Source: Stutzerimonas stutzeri (GTDB lineage Bacteria; Pseudomonadota; Gammaproteobacteria; Pseudomonadales; Pseudomonadaceae). Taken from it: a stretch of DNA of 64,000 nt. Each line of letters begins with the position of its first letter. Position 1 is the stretch's first letter. Below are positions 18,465-27,441 of the stretch, piece after piece. Under the pieces are notes generated by a model. That model had not been told where the DNA came from, did no database searches, and saw nothing but the letters and a program-made list of their open reading frames with translations. The position numbers and the translations under genes were made by a program. Location of the stretch: the NCBI RefSeq assembly GCF_024448935.1, contig NZ_JAMOIE010000003.1, positions 1 through 64,000 on the forward strand, in the 5' to 3' direction.

Positions 18465-19133
18465 ATGGCCTCTATCGACCTGCTGATCAGTGACTGCGAC
18501 GGTGTGATCGTCGACAGTGAAGTCATCAGCCACCGCGTCCTGTTCGAGGCCCTGAGCCTGCATGTGCCCGCCGAGCAGCTGCATGCCGCGCTGCAAGGGA
18601 CCTTCGGCCTGACCGTCCCGAGCATTATCGATCTGATCGAAAAACGCTTCGACCTGACCATGCCGGAGACTTTCGACGCCGATCTACGCCGGCAGGGCGA
18701 GAGGATCGTGGCGGAACAAGTCCAGGCGATCCCAGGCGTGCGCGAAGCGCTACTGGCCATCAAGCTGCCGCTGGCGGTGGCATCCAACAGCCGTTTGCAC
18801 AACGTTCAAGCATCGCTGCAGCGTGCCGGCCTGACCGAACGGGTGGCCGGCGATATCTTCTGCGCCGAAATGGTCCGTTCACCGAAACCGGCGCCCGACG
18901 TCTACTTGCTGGCTGCCGAGCGCATGGGCGTCGCGCCTGGCCATTGTCTGGTCGTCGAAGACAGCCCGACCGGCGTGCTGGCGGCGCGCACCGCGGGCAT
19001 GCAGGTGATCGGCTTTACCGGCGCCAGCCACATTCCAGCTGGGCATGACCAAGCGTTGCGTGAGCTGGGCGTGGCCGCCGTGATCAATGACATGCGTGAC
19101 CTGCCCGCAACGGTCGAGGCGCTGGCCCGCTAA
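18465..19133 (+). CDS. HAD-superfamily phosphatase (subfamily IA)
   Basis: A 222-residue cytoplasmic hydrolase. Motif I is LLISDCDGVIVDSE (nucleophile and acid aspartates), motif II LAVASNS, motif III lysine in RSPKPAPDVYLLAAERMGV, and motif IV VVEDSPTGVLAA. It resembles the E. coli YieH / beta-phosphoglucomutase-like branch acting on sugar phosphates. The start has a GGAG site (AGGAGAGCCG) upstream. No substrate evidence in the context. Confidence 0.87.
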   Translation: MASIDLLISDCDGVIVDSEVISHRVLFEALSLHVPAEQLHAALQGTFGLTVPSIIDLIEKRFDLTMPETFDADLRRQGERIVAEQVQAIPGVREALLAIKLPLAVASNSRLHNVQASLQRAGLTERVAGDIFCAEMVRSPKPAPDVYLLAAERMGVAPGHCLVVEDSPTGVLAARTAGMQVIGFTGASHIPAGHDQALRELGVAAVINDMRDLPATVEALAR

Positions 19134-19587
19134 GCGTTGGCGTCATTGGGTCGACTCGGCGACGCGGCGGTTGCTCTTGCAGCGAACCGACATGCCGCGA
19201 TGGCACTCAGACGTGCAGAGGCGGCGCTGACAATGCCGGACGACTATCAGCGGGTGTGTCAGGCTGCAGACGCCGCCGGACTGTTGGACACCTCAAACCA
19301 GCAGGGAAAATAGAGCTTTGGGACGTTGAATGCGAGGGCGCTGCGGTTGAAACCTTACTTTTCCTTTACGCCCGCTACACACCCAGCTGACTGTCTTCGG
19401 CGTAAAGTCTGGTTCAGGCTGACGGAACAGCCAGCTCCCTTGGGTGGGTTTGCCGCAAACCGGCTGTCAGCTTAGAGTTAGCCATTGTGCATGCGGCAAC
19501 CCGCTGTTTTTTTTTGACCAGGAATCGGCTGTGGCGCGAGACCGGTCGTGTTTAACCCATTTTTTCATCGTGGAGAGACCAGTCCCT
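19134..19587. other. intergenic region upstream of mucD
   Basis: About 450 bases. A short alanine-rich open frame ending at 19313 (…MALRRAEAALTMPDDYQRV…) may be a remnant gene, but it has no recognised family or good ribosome site. The rest presumably contains the mucD promoter. A T9 run lies at 19508-19517. Confidence 0.35.
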
Positions 19588-20997
19588 ATGATTCTTCGTA
19601 GAAACTTCCTGGCTGCCGTGGCCGGTGTAGCGCTGTTTGGACAGACGCTCATTGCCCACGCCGACCTGCCGGACTTCACGCCTCTGGTGGAGGATGCTTC
19701 GCCCGCAGTGGTGAACATCAGCACCAAGCAGAAGCAGCCGGTGCGAGGCCAAGCGCAGGCACAAATACCCGATCTTGAGGGCATTCCGCCCATGTTCCGC
19801 GAGTTTTTCGAGCGCGGGATACCTCAGTTACCCGAGCGTCGACGCGAAGCTCAGTCGCTCGGTTCGGGTTTCATCATTTCCGAGGACGGCTACATCCTGA
19901 CCAATAACCACGTCGTGGCCGACGCTGATGAGATCATGGTGCGCTTGCCGGATCGTAGCGAGATGCAGGCCAAGCTCGTAGGGGCCGATCCGCGCAGCGA
20001 CGTGGCCTTGCTGAAAATCGAAGGGGACGGCCTGCCGACCGTGAAGATTGGCAGCTCCGAAGAGTTGAAAGCAGGGGAGTGGGTGGTCGCGATCGGTTCT
20101 CCGTTCGGTTTCGATCACACGGTGACAGCAGGCGTGGTCAGCGCCAAAGGTCGCAGCTTGCCGAACGAAAGCTATGTTCCGTTCATTCAGACCGACGTGG
20201 CGATCAATCCGGGTAATTCGGGAGGCCCGCTGTTCAATCTCGACGGCGAGGTGGTAGGCATCAACTCGCAGATCTTCACCCGTTCCGGCGGGTTCATGGG
20301 CCTGTCGTTCGCGATCCCGATCGACGTCGCCATGGACGTGGCCAACCAGCTGCGTGAAGACGGCAAGGTCAGCCGCGGTTGGCTTGGTGTCGTCATTCAG
20401 GAAGTGAACAAGGACCTCGCCGAATCCTTCGGCCTGGAGCGTCCTGCTGGTGCGCTCGTCGCCCAGGTGATGGATGGCGGTCCGGCTGCCAAGGGCGGCC
20501 TGAAAGTTGGCGACGTGATCTTGAGCGTTAATGATAAATCGATCGATATGTCCGGTGATTTGCCGCATCTGGTTGGCGCGATGAAGCCAGGCAGCAAGGC
20601 TAAGCTGGAAGTGGTGCGAGATGGCCAGCGCAAGACCCTGAACATTGACATCGGTGCGCTGCCCGAGGATGGCGACGTGCTGGCCTCTGCAGAGGGTTCG
20701 AGCATCAACAGCCAGAGCGATAACCGCCTGGGTGTATCGGTGACCGAACTCTCCGACGCGCAACGTAAGGCGCTGGAGATTTCCGGTGGCGTAGTGATCA
20801 ACGACATCAGGCCGGGCCCGGCAGCGATGATCGGCCTGCGTCCGGGTGATGTCATCACGCACCTGAACAACGAAGCGATAGATTCCGTCAAGAAGTTCAG
20901 CCAGGTGGTCAAGGACCTGCCGAAGAATCGTTCAGTATCGATGCGGGTACTGCGCGACGGCCGCGCCAGCTTCATCACCTTCAAGCTGCCGAAGTAA
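19588..20997 (+). CDS. mucD: periplasmic serine protease DegP/MucD
   Basis: DegP-family protease/chaperone of 469 residues that degrades misfolded envelope proteins; in pseudomonads MucD restrains the AlgU envelope-stress response. It has a signal peptide (cleavage near IAHA-DLPDF), the trypsin-like triad (His in TNNHVVAD, Asp in DPRSDVALL, Ser in NPGNSGGPLF) and two PDZ domains (about residues 260-350 and 370-465). The ATG at 19588 follows GGAGAGA. Unlike the classical algU-mucABCD arrangement, it stands alone here. Confidence 0.9.
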   Translation: MILRRNFLAAVAGVALFGQTLIAHADLPDFTPLVEDASPAVVNISTKQKQPVRGQAQAQIPDLEGIPPMFREFFERGIPQLPERRREAQSLGSGFIISEDGYILTNNHVVADADEIMVRLPDRSEMQAKLVGADPRSDVALLKIEGDGLPTVKIGSSEELKAGEWVVAIGSPFGFDHTVTAGVVSAKGRSLPNESYVPFIQTDVAINPGNSGGPLFNLDGEVVGINSQIFTRSGGFMGLSFAIPIDVAMDVANQLREDGKVSRGWLGVVIQEVNKDLAESFGLERPAGALVAQVMDGGPAAKGGLKVGDVILSVNDKSIDMSGDLPHLVGAMKPGSKAKLEVVRDGQRKTLNIDIGALPEDGDVLASAEGSSINSQSDNRLGVSVTELSDAQRKALEISGGVVINDIRPGPAAMIGLRPGDVITHLNNEAIDSVKKFSQVVKDLPKNRSVSMRVLRDGRASFITFKLPK

Positions 20998-21007
20998 GCA
21001 GTCGCCA

Positions 21008-21045
21008 GCAAGACCGGGAGGCCCGCCATGTGCGGGCCTTCTTGC
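21008..21045 (+). terminator. terminator after mucD
   Basis: A two-part stem: inner AGGCCCGC / GCGGGCCT around a CATGT loop, outer GCAAGA / TCTTGC. It lies ten bases after the mucD stop. No long T run follows. Confidence 0.6.
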
Positions 21046-21073
21046 GCTATAGAGTGTGCGGCTCGAGCGGTTT

Positions 21074-21322
21074 TCAACCCGCCGGATCGCAGCCCAGCGG
21101 CTTGTATACGCGTTGATCCGTGGGCGGGTGGGTGGCGAGTTTGGCGACGGGGCGGCGCGGCCGGGCAACCAGTTCCCCTCCGCAGTTGGGGCAGATGAAG
21201 GCCAGCTTCGAAGCGGCGCAGTTCACGCAAAAGGTGCATTCGAAAGAGCAAATAAGCGCCTGCCGCGATCCGGGCGGTAGATCAGCGTCGCAACATTCAC
21301 AGCTCGGGCGAAGTTCAAGCAT
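21074..21322 (-). CDS. DUF1272 small zinc-ribbon-like protein
   Basis: An 82-residue protein starting MLELRPSCECCDADLPPGSR with cysteine pairs CECC, CSFECTFCVNC and CPNCGG, the DUF1272 pattern, presumably binding metal. The C-terminal tail beyond about residue 60 is variable. Monocistronic. Function unknown. Confidence 0.8.
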   Translation of the reverse strand: MLELRPSCECCDADLPPGSRQALICSFECTFCVNCAASKLAFICPNCGGELVARPRRPVAKLATHPPTDQRVYKPLGCDPAG

Positions 21323-21464
21323 TGGGCTGGTTCCTGCGTGATCTTAGTATTGATGCATTCCTGCTCGGGTATGGCACGGCACCGCCCAAGGTGCAAATGG
21401 AACCGGTTTGCCACCCGGGTTTCCAAGTACAATGTAGCCGTCAAATGATCGCTTGATTTCCGGT

Positions 21465-21719
21465 TCTGCGGCGGCAAGCGATGCGCAAAAACTCCGCAGT
21501 CAGCAAATCATCGAGCGGCACGGCAGGTGCGGCATATGGCGCTGCTGCTCGACGATCTGTTCGACATCTCCCACATCTCGCTTGGCAAGCGGGTTCTGCG
21601 CAAGGAGCAGGTGGATCTGCGAACCGTCATCGAGGCGGCCAGCCTTGGCTGCAGGCTTCGATATTCATATGACCAAGCCGGTCGACCTGAGCCAGCTGAT
21701 TGAGGTGGTCGGCGGCTGA
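21465..21719 (+). pseudogene. remnant of a hybrid histidine kinase
   Basis: One frame shows part of a kinase dimerisation region (MALLLDDLFDISHISLGKRV, then LRKEQVDLRTVIEAAS); a second frame continues directly with the last strand of a receiver domain (AAGFDIHMTKPVDLSQLIEV, with the conserved KP). The ATP-binding domain and most of the receiver are missing at the join near 21647, and there is no N-terminus. Confidence 0.65.
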
Positions 21720-21802
21720 GGCCAAGCAGCGATGGGGCGGGGCTATCTTCTGTCCCGAAACTGCGGTAGAAACGCGCATGTAGCTGCAACGCGCGCTGAT
21801 TG

Positions 21803-21821
21803 TTGCACCGTAGCTGTGCAA
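21803..21821. promoter_or_regulatory. operator-like inverted repeat
   Basis: Perfect hexamer repeat TTGCAC-N7-GTGCAA about 125 bases upstream of the glycine riboswitch. Suitable for a dimeric repressor or activator. No regulator is identified. A poor sigma-54-like element (GG-N10-GC) lies downstream at 21874-21887. Confidence 0.35.
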
Positions 21822-21939
21822 TTTCAGATCCGGTAGAGTGGCTGCAGTCAGCCGCGGCGAGCGAGTGTCGCTTGGCGCGCACTGTGCAACAGCTGTAAGG
21901 GAAGAACTGCCGTGAGCAGCCGCTCATGGCAAAGAAGTG

Positions 21940-22130
21940 ATATCGGGAGAGACTGCAGCGGCTTGGTCGTGTGCAGCGCCGAAGGAGCAACCGCCCCGGA
22001 AACTCTCAGGCAAAAGGACCGTTATCACAGGTGAACTCTGAAGAGCCGCCGGGCCCGTCGTCGCCCGTCGCACCGAAGGAGCAAGCGAGCGGCGCTCGTG
22101 AAACTCTCAGGTCCAGAACAGAGGGGGCGC
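21940..22130 (+). promoter_or_regulatory. tandem glycine riboswitch
   Basis: Two successive aptamers of the gcvT/glycine type. The first (about 21944-22020) has GGGAGAGA pairing with AACTCTCAGG, the core CGCCGAAGGAGCAA, and the closing CAAAAGGACC. The second (about 22030-22130) has CACCGAAGGAGCAAGC and GAAACTCTCAGGTCCAGA. The tandem form with a short linker is standard. It ends about 55 bases before the ATG of the DadA-like dehydrogenase, so glycine most likely controls that gene, usually as an ON switch. Confidence 0.9.
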
Positions 22131-22184
22131 CTGATCCGCATGTCGCGGACGGGCTCTGACCCTTGACGTTCTGGAGCTGCACGC

Positions 22185-23453
22185 ATGAAAAAGATAGCTG
22201 TCATTGGTGGCGGTATCACCGGCATCACCACTGCCTACGCGCTGGCCAAGCGTGGTTTCGCTGTCACTCTTTTGGAGAAGCATCGCTATGCAGCGATGGA
22301 AACCTCGTTTGCCAATGGCGGTCAGTTGTCCGCCTCCAACGCCGAAGTTTGGAATCACTGGTCGACCATCCTCAAGGGCATCAAGTGGATGCTCAAAAGC
22401 GATGCACCGCTGCTGGTCAATCCCAAGCCCAGCTGGCACAAGCTGTCCTGGTTCGCCGAGTTCATCGGCTCCATCCCGCAGTACCGCCAAAACACCATCG
22501 AAACGGCCCGCATGGCTATTGCCGCTCGGGAGCACCTGTTCGCCTGGGCCGAGGAAGAGGGCATCGATTTCGACCTGAAAAAGGCCGGCATCTTGCACAT
22601 CTACCGCGACAAGGCCGGTTTCGAGCATGCCGGCAAAGTCTCGACATTGCTGGCACAGGGTGGCTTGCCCCGGCGTAGCGTGACCCCCGATGAGATGCGC
22701 GTGATAGAACCAACCCTGGCCGGGCAGTATTACGGCGGCTACTACACCGAATGCGATTCCACCGGTGACATTCACAAGTTCACCCACGGGCTGGCCGAGG
22801 CGGCCATTCGCCTTGGCGTCGATTGCCGCTACGGACAGGATGTTGGTCGGGTTGCGACTGACGGCAAGGGCGCGAGTGTGACGATCGCAGCGCCTGGCGG
22901 AGAACAAAATCTGCAGTTCGACGGGATCGTCGTATGCGCCGGAACCGCCAGCCGCGCGTTGGCCGCCCAACTGGGCGATCGGGTGAACATCTATCCGGTG
23001 AAGGGCTATTCGATCACGGTCAACCTCAACGACGAGACCAGTCGCGCAGCAGCGCCTACCGTCAGCTTGCTGGACGATGAAACCAAGCTGGTCACCAGCC
23101 GGCTGGGTGACAGCCGCCTTCGGGTAGCCGGCACCGCCGAGTTCAACGGCTATAACCGCGACATCCGCGCCGATCGGATCCGTCCGCTGGTGGACTGGGT
23201 GGCCGAATGTTTCCCCGGCGTCAGTACTCAGAGCGTGGTGCCTTGGGCTGGCCTGCGGCCGATGATGCCGAACATGATGCCCAAGGTCGGACGCGGCAGC
23301 TCACCCTGTGTGTTCTACAACACCGGCCACGGCCATCTCGGCTGGACGCTCTGCGCCATTACTGCCGACATGCTGGGTGACGTGGTGAGCGAGTCCATGG
23401 GCAGCGCCCGGTCGTCGACTACTGCCGCGAGCGGTCAACCGGCCCACGCCTGA
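22185..23453 (+). CDS. FAD-dependent D-amino-acid/glycine dehydrogenase (DadA family)
   Basis: A 422-residue flavoprotein with the N-terminal Rossmann motif IAVIGGGITGITTAYALAKR and DadA-type segments (SFANGGQLSASNAEVWNHWS; C-terminal PWAGLRPMMPNMMPKVG and NTGHGHLGWTL). It probably oxidises a small neutral amino acid and passes electrons to the respiratory chain. The riboswitch immediately upstream implies glycine as substrate or inducer. No alanine racemase or lrp neighbour is present, unlike the standard dadA locus. The last about 15 residues are low-complexity. Start supported by CTGGAG ten bases upstream. Confidence 0.85.
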   Translation: MKKIAVIGGGITGITTAYALAKRGFAVTLLEKHRYAAMETSFANGGQLSASNAEVWNHWSTILKGIKWMLKSDAPLLVNPKPSWHKLSWFAEFIGSIPQYRQNTIETARMAIAAREHLFAWAEEEGIDFDLKKAGILHIYRDKAGFEHAGKVSTLLAQGGLPRRSVTPDEMRVIEPTLAGQYYGGYYTECDSTGDIHKFTHGLAEAAIRLGVDCRYGQDVGRVATDGKGASVTIAAPGGEQNLQFDGIVVCAGTASRALAAQLGDRVNIYPVKGYSITVNLNDETSRAAAPTVSLLDDETKLVTSRLGDSRLRVAGTAEFNGYNRDIRADRIRPLVDWVAECFPGVSTQSVVPWAGLRPMMPNMMPKVGRGSSPCVFYNTGHGHLGWTLCAITADMLGDVVSESMGSARSSTTAASGQPAHA

Positions 23454-23460
23454 CCTGCTT

Positions 23461-23488
23461 GACGGCTGCCGCTCGGGCTGCAGCCGTC
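23461..23488 (+). terminator. hairpin after DadA-like gene
   Basis: Nine-base stem GACGGCTGC / GCAGCCGTC with a ten-base loop, eight bases after the stop. No T run, so it may only stabilise the 3' end. Confidence 0.5.
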
Positions 23489-23604
23489 ATCGGTATGAAT
23501 CGCGCCTGTTGGGAGCGGCCGCGGGATTGGCTGCTCTCTCAATTCAATCCCGCAAGCGGGCGGATGCCGCGTTTGGTATGCCTGCTCAGACATCACTCTC
23601 ATGT

Positions 23605-23946
23605 TCAGTCGTCACGGGTCAGCACTTCCAACAGCTCGATCTCGAACAGCAGGTTCGAGTTCGGTGCGATGTGCTGACCTACCTGCCGGTCGCCATAGGC
23701 GAGGTGGGCGGGGACGAAAAGCTTGCGCTTGCCGCCAACCTTCATGCCCATGAGCCCCAGGTCCCAACCCTGGATAACGCGACCGGTGCCGATCACGCAC
23801 TGAAACCGCTTGCCGCGATCAGAGGACGAGTCGAAGGTACGGCCGTCTTCGAGTTGGCCACGGTATTGCGTGCTGATCAGGGCGCCTTTGGCCACGGCCT
23901 TGCCGTCGCCGAGCCGGATGTCTTCGATCCGCAGTTCGTTTTTCAT
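23605..23946 (-). CDS. FKBP-type peptidyl-prolyl isomerase
   Basis: A 113-residue single-domain FKBP without signal peptide. Active-site segments YRGQLEDGRTFDSSSDRGKR, VIQGWDLGLMGMKVGGKRKL and AYGDRQVGQHIAPNSNLLFE are intact. It catalyses proline isomerisation in the cytoplasm. It heads a run of small minus-strand genes, but the gaps (33-76 bases) leave an operon uncertain. Confidence 0.9.
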   Translation of the reverse strand: MKNELRIEDIRLGDGKAVAKGALISTQYRGQLEDGRTFDSSSDRGKRFQCVIGTGRVIQGWDLGLMGMKVGGKRKLFVPAHLAYGDRQVGQHIAPNSNLLFEIELLEVLTRDD

Positions 23947-23979
23947 CGTGTCTCTCGTGATGTCGTTCGGACTACGCCT

Positions 23980-24333
23980 TTAAACCAGCAATTGACGGGT
24001 GCTGGCGATGAGTTGGTGCACCTGCTTTTCCACCCCGGGTGTCGTGGGGATTTCCGGACCGCGGCCGCGCGGGCAGGGCAGGCTGGCCGTGGTGCCGAAC
24101 AGCCGACAGATCAACGGGCGCTGTTCGTAAGCCTCGCAGCCGTTCGGGCCGAGGTGTACGCAGTTCCAGTGCGCCATCGCCGCGTCATGCTCGGCAACGC
24201 TCCTGTGCGGCAAGCGGGCCATTTCTTCCGAGGAGGCGGTGACCGGGCCACAGCAATCGTGGCAGCCGGGTTCGCAGGCGAAACCCGGTATTTGCCGGCG
24301 AAGGTGATCGATCTTGCGGTTGGTACAGGTCAT
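23980..24333 (-). CDS. YkgJ-family cysteine-cluster protein
   Basis: A 117-residue protein with the YkgJ/UPF0153 cysteine pattern: FACEPGCHDCCGPVTASSEE, HWNCVHLGPNGCEAYEQRPL and ICRLFGTTASLPCPRGRG. The family is predicted to bind zinc or an iron-sulfur cluster. No function is established. It ends 33 bases before the FKBP gene. Confidence 0.82.
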   Translation of the reverse strand: MTCTNRKIDHLRRQIPGFACEPGCHDCCGPVTASSEEMARLPHRSVAEHDAAMAHWNCVHLGPNGCEAYEQRPLICRLFGTTASLPCPRGRGPEIPTTPGVEKQVHQLIASTRQLLV

Positions 24334-24403
24334 GCGAAGCGCTTCGGTTCGGGGCCGGCATGGTACTCGCCTGAGCGGTAAATGCTTGCCCGTCCGCGTG
24401 GAT

Positions 24404-24697
24404 TTATTGCGCGGCGATGATGTCGTCCCAAGCGTGATGCCTCTTCACATAGGCCGCAACGAATTCACACATCGGCACGATGCGCTTGCCGCGACGACGG
24501 GCGTCGTCGAGTGCTTCGCGAACCAGTTGGCTGCCCATGCCCTGGCCTTCCAGGCTCGCATCGACCTCCGTGTGGGTGAAGACCTGACGGTCACTCTCGT
24601 CCTGATAACGGGCGACGCCCAGTTCCTTGCCGTCGACTACAAGGACATAGCGCTGCTGGGACTCGTCGTGTCGCACCACCGCGTTGTTGTCGTTCAT
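24404..24697 (-). CDS. GNAT-like N-acetyltransferase (short YjdJ type)
   Basis: A 97-residue protein of the compact GNAT group (PF14542-like): VDGKELGVARYQDE, FTHTEVDASLEGQGMGSQLV with the acetyl-CoA loop, and RRGKRIVPMCEFVAAYVKRH. The ATG at 24697 gives the family N-terminus (MNDNNAVVRHDESQQRYVLV). Substrate unknown. Confidence 0.82.
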   Translation of the reverse strand: MNDNNAVVRHDESQQRYVLVVDGKELGVARYQDESDRQVFTHTEVDASLEGQGMGSQLVREALDDARRRGKRIVPMCEFVAAYVKRHHAWDDIIAAQ

Positions 24698-24773
24698 GGA
24701 ATGGATTCTCCCGTTGGCTGGTTGGTCTGGCCGCATGCTGCGGCCTACTGTTCAGAGGTTTGGCGGACGCCGG

Positions 24774-25085
24774 TCAGAGCCCGTCGACCAGCCGCTTGCC
24801 CAGCGCCGTGCCCTGCGCCAGAGCTTCGTCATAGCTGCGGTAATGCTGCGTCTGATCGACGCTCACCGGGACGACGATTTCCGATTCCTTGACCACCTCG
24901 GCACCCACGGCCCAGAGGGTCTCGCCAAAGGTCTCGTACTCATAGCCGGTGAGGTGGACGATCACCTCGTGGTCGCGGTAGACCAGCCGGTGGCTGTGCG
25001 GAATCTGGTGATCGCTACCGTCAGGAATATGGGCAGGGGCGTCGAAGTAGGGTTGTTCGGCGTCCGGTTTGACTGCCTTGGTCAT
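24774..25085 (-). CDS. hypothetical protein (103 aa)
   Basis: A soluble acidic protein starting MTKAVKPDAEQPYFDAPAHI. The ATG at 25085 is preceded by GGAGG at good spacing. Segments such as HSHRLVYRDHEVIVHLTGYE suggest a small beta-rich fold. I do not recognise a family. It precedes the GNAT gene on the same strand. Confidence 0.7.
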   Translation of the reverse strand: MTKAVKPDAEQPYFDAPAHIPDGSDHQIPHSHRLVYRDHEVIVHLTGYEYETFGETLWAVGAEVVKESEIVVPVSVDQTQHYRSYDEALAQGTALGKRLVDGL

Positions 25086-25311
25086 CGCTGGGCCTCCGTT
25101 TGGGTTGTCTAGCTTGGGCCCGCTGACGGCGTGCATCGTTCCGTGCCCAAGGCGTTGGGCGACGGGCGCATATCGAACCGGGTGAAAACGATCGTTCACG
25201 GCTGACGATCAGAATCTAAGACTGAAGTACTGGGGTTCCAGTCAGCAAGTCGCATGGCAGGGGCGCGAGCGGTGGGTAGCATGGCTGTATAACAACAGCC
25301 AAGAGGCATCC

Positions 25312-27441
25312 ATGACTCGCCGCGCCAGCCTTCTTTTCCGCATGCTTGTACTGCTGAGCGTGCTGGTCAGCCCGACGCTGTTCGCACAGGAGCTGGACGG
25401 GCAGATCCAGCAGCTTTTTCCTAAATCCACGCGCATCGAGCCGAAGCAGGACAATCCGCCGGTGTACAGCGTCTATCAGCTGGACGAATTGCTCGGCTAT
25501 GCCTTCGAGTCCACCGATTACTCAAACCTGCAGGGCTTTTCCGGCAAACCGATCCGTCTGCTGATCGGCATGGACACCCAGGGTGTGCTGGCCGGGGTGA
25601 AGGTTCTGGAGCATCACGAGCCGGTTTTCCTGCACGGGCTTGGGGAACAGCCGCTGTTCGACTTCGTCGACCAGTACCAACAGAAATCGATTGGCATACC
25701 CATTGTGGTGGGCGGTGGGGCGAGCGAAAGTGAGTCGATTGCCCGCATCGATGGAGTGAGCAAGGCCACGGTGTCGGTAGTGATCCTCAATGAAACCGTT
25801 TTGCTGTCGGCCCTGAGCGTGGCCCGCAAGCTGCTCGAAGGATATGCCAGCGGACCCTTGGCCACGGCCAAGCCCGACCTCTATGAACCGCTCGACTGGT
25901 CACAGCTGCTGCAGCGTGGCTATCTCCAGCACTGGACGATCAGCCGCGAGGAGGTCGAACGTGCCTTGGGCCATTCCATTGAGGGATACCTGGGTATCGA
26001 GCCGGAGAGCGATACGCAGCCCTTCACCGACCTCTACTTTGCCTACCTGAACGCGCCGAGCATTGGCCGCAATCTGTTGGGCGACGCCGGCTTCGCCAAG
26101 CTCAACGAGGAATTGAAAGCCGGCGAGCAAGCGGTGCTGGTGCTCTCCTCGGGTATGTATCGCCATGTGCCGGACGACTTCGTGCCAGCCACATCGCCCA
26201 GCCGGTTGGTACTGATGCAGAACGACCACACCATTGACCTGTATGACATGAATTTCAACAACGGCGCGGTGACGGACCTGCTCGACACGCCGCTCGAAGA
26301 GGTCGAGGTGCAGATCTTCCGCATCAAGACGCACAGTGCGTTCAACCCTGCCGAGCCTGCTGGATTGCGATTGAACGTGAACCTGCAGCGCAACCATCTG
26401 ATGCAAAGCAGCACGCAGTTCACCCGTGACTTTCAGCTCGACCAGCAGCTATTCAACATTGAAGAGGCACAGGTTGCTGCCGAGCCGGCGCCCATCTGGC
26501 TGCGCATGTGGCAGGAGCGCAGGTGGCCGATCGGCGTGCTTGCCGTATCGCTGATCCTGCTGAGCGCAGTATTCATCTGGCAACATCGCATCAGCCGGCA
26601 CAGCCGTGGTTTCCATCTGTTCCGTGCCGGTTTTTTGTTGTTCACGCTGGTGTTCATCGGCCTGTATGCCCAGGGCCAACTCTCGGTAGTGAACATCTTC
26701 ACCCTGTTATTGGCGCTGGGGGAGAACTTCGATATCCGGGTATTCCTGATGGACCCGGTGATATTCATCCTCTGGAGCTTCACCTTTGTCAGCCTGTTCA
26801 TCTGGGGTCGTGGCGTGTTCTGTGGCTGGCTCTGTCCGTTTGGTGCGCTGCAGGAAATGCTCGGCTGGCTGGCCAAGCGCCTGCGCATCCGCCAGTGGAA
26901 AATCTCTGATCGGCGCCATCAGCGCTTGCAGTGGTTGAAGTACCTGATTCTCATCGGTCTGGTCCCGACCGCCTTCTATTCGCTGACGCTGGCCGAGCGG
27001 CTCGCCGAAGTGGAGCCGTTCAAGACCAGCATCACCCTGTTCTTCGTGCGCTCCTGGCCGTTCGTGCTCTATGCCGTGGTTCTGCTCGGGCTGGGTCTGT
27101 TCGTGCACAAGTTCTATTGCCGCTATGTCTGCCCGCTGGGCGCGGGGTTGGCGATGCTCGGCAAGTTCCACCTGTTCTCCTGGCTCAAGCGCATCGATGC
27201 GTGCGGCCAACCCTGCCAGCACTGCAAGAATCACTGCGAGATCGGCGCGATCAAGCGTGACGGGCGCATCGATTATGACGAGTGTATTCAGTGTCTGGAG
27301 TGCATCGTCATTCTCAACAATGATGACCAGTGCGTGGCCACCATCAGTGCGCGCAAACGGGCAGATAAGGCCGGGCGCCACGCCCATGGCGAGCTGATCG
27401 CCTCCGACGCCATGGCCCCGCAACCGCATCCGGCGCCATAA
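25312..27441 (+). CDS. NosR/NirI-family membrane iron-sulfur flavoprotein, orphan
   Basis: A 709-residue protein with a signal peptide, a periplasmic FMN-binding domain (about residues 60-190), six or so transmembrane helices (about 400-600), two CxxxCP motifs (CGWLCPFGALQEML; CRYVCPLGAGLAML) and a C-terminal ferredoxin-like domain (CGQPCQHCKNHC, then CIQCLEC). NosR supports nitrous-oxide reductase by electron supply and expression. No nosZDFYL follows; the next gene is a broken thiolase. The flavin-attachment site reads VSKATVS where NosR usually has SGAT, with the acceptor Thr kept. It may therefore be a NirI-like paralogue. Confidence 0.82.
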   Translation: MTRRASLLFRMLVLLSVLVSPTLFAQELDGQIQQLFPKSTRIEPKQDNPPVYSVYQLDELLGYAFESTDYSNLQGFSGKPIRLLIGMDTQGVLAGVKVLEHHEPVFLHGLGEQPLFDFVDQYQQKSIGIPIVVGGGASESESIARIDGVSKATVSVVILNETVLLSALSVARKLLEGYASGPLATAKPDLYEPLDWSQLLQRGYLQHWTISREEVERALGHSIEGYLGIEPESDTQPFTDLYFAYLNAPSIGRNLLGDAGFAKLNEELKAGEQAVLVLSSGMYRHVPDDFVPATSPSRLVLMQNDHTIDLYDMNFNNGAVTDLLDTPLEEVEVQIFRIKTHSAFNPAEPAGLRLNVNLQRNHLMQSSTQFTRDFQLDQQLFNIEEAQVAAEPAPIWLRMWQERRWPIGVLAVSLILLSAVFIWQHRISRHSRGFHLFRAGFLLFTLVFIGLYAQGQLSVVNIFTLLLALGENFDIRVFLMDPVIFILWSFTFVSLFIWGRGVFCGWLCPFGALQEMLGWLAKRLRIRQWKISDRRHQRLQWLKYLILIGLVPTAFYSLTLAERLAEVEPFKTSITLFFVRSWPFVLYAVVLLGLGLFVHKFYCRYVCPLGAGLAMLGKFHLFSWLKRIDACGQPCQHCKNHCEIGAIKRDGRIDYDECIQCLECIVILNNDDQCVATISARKRADKAGRHAHGELIASDAMAPQPHPAP

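Noticed and set aside
21874-21887. Sigma-54-like element before the glycine riboswitch (TTGGCGCGCACTGTGCA)
   Set aside because: GG-N10-GC spacing is right, but both core boxes deviate from the consensus; too weak to call.
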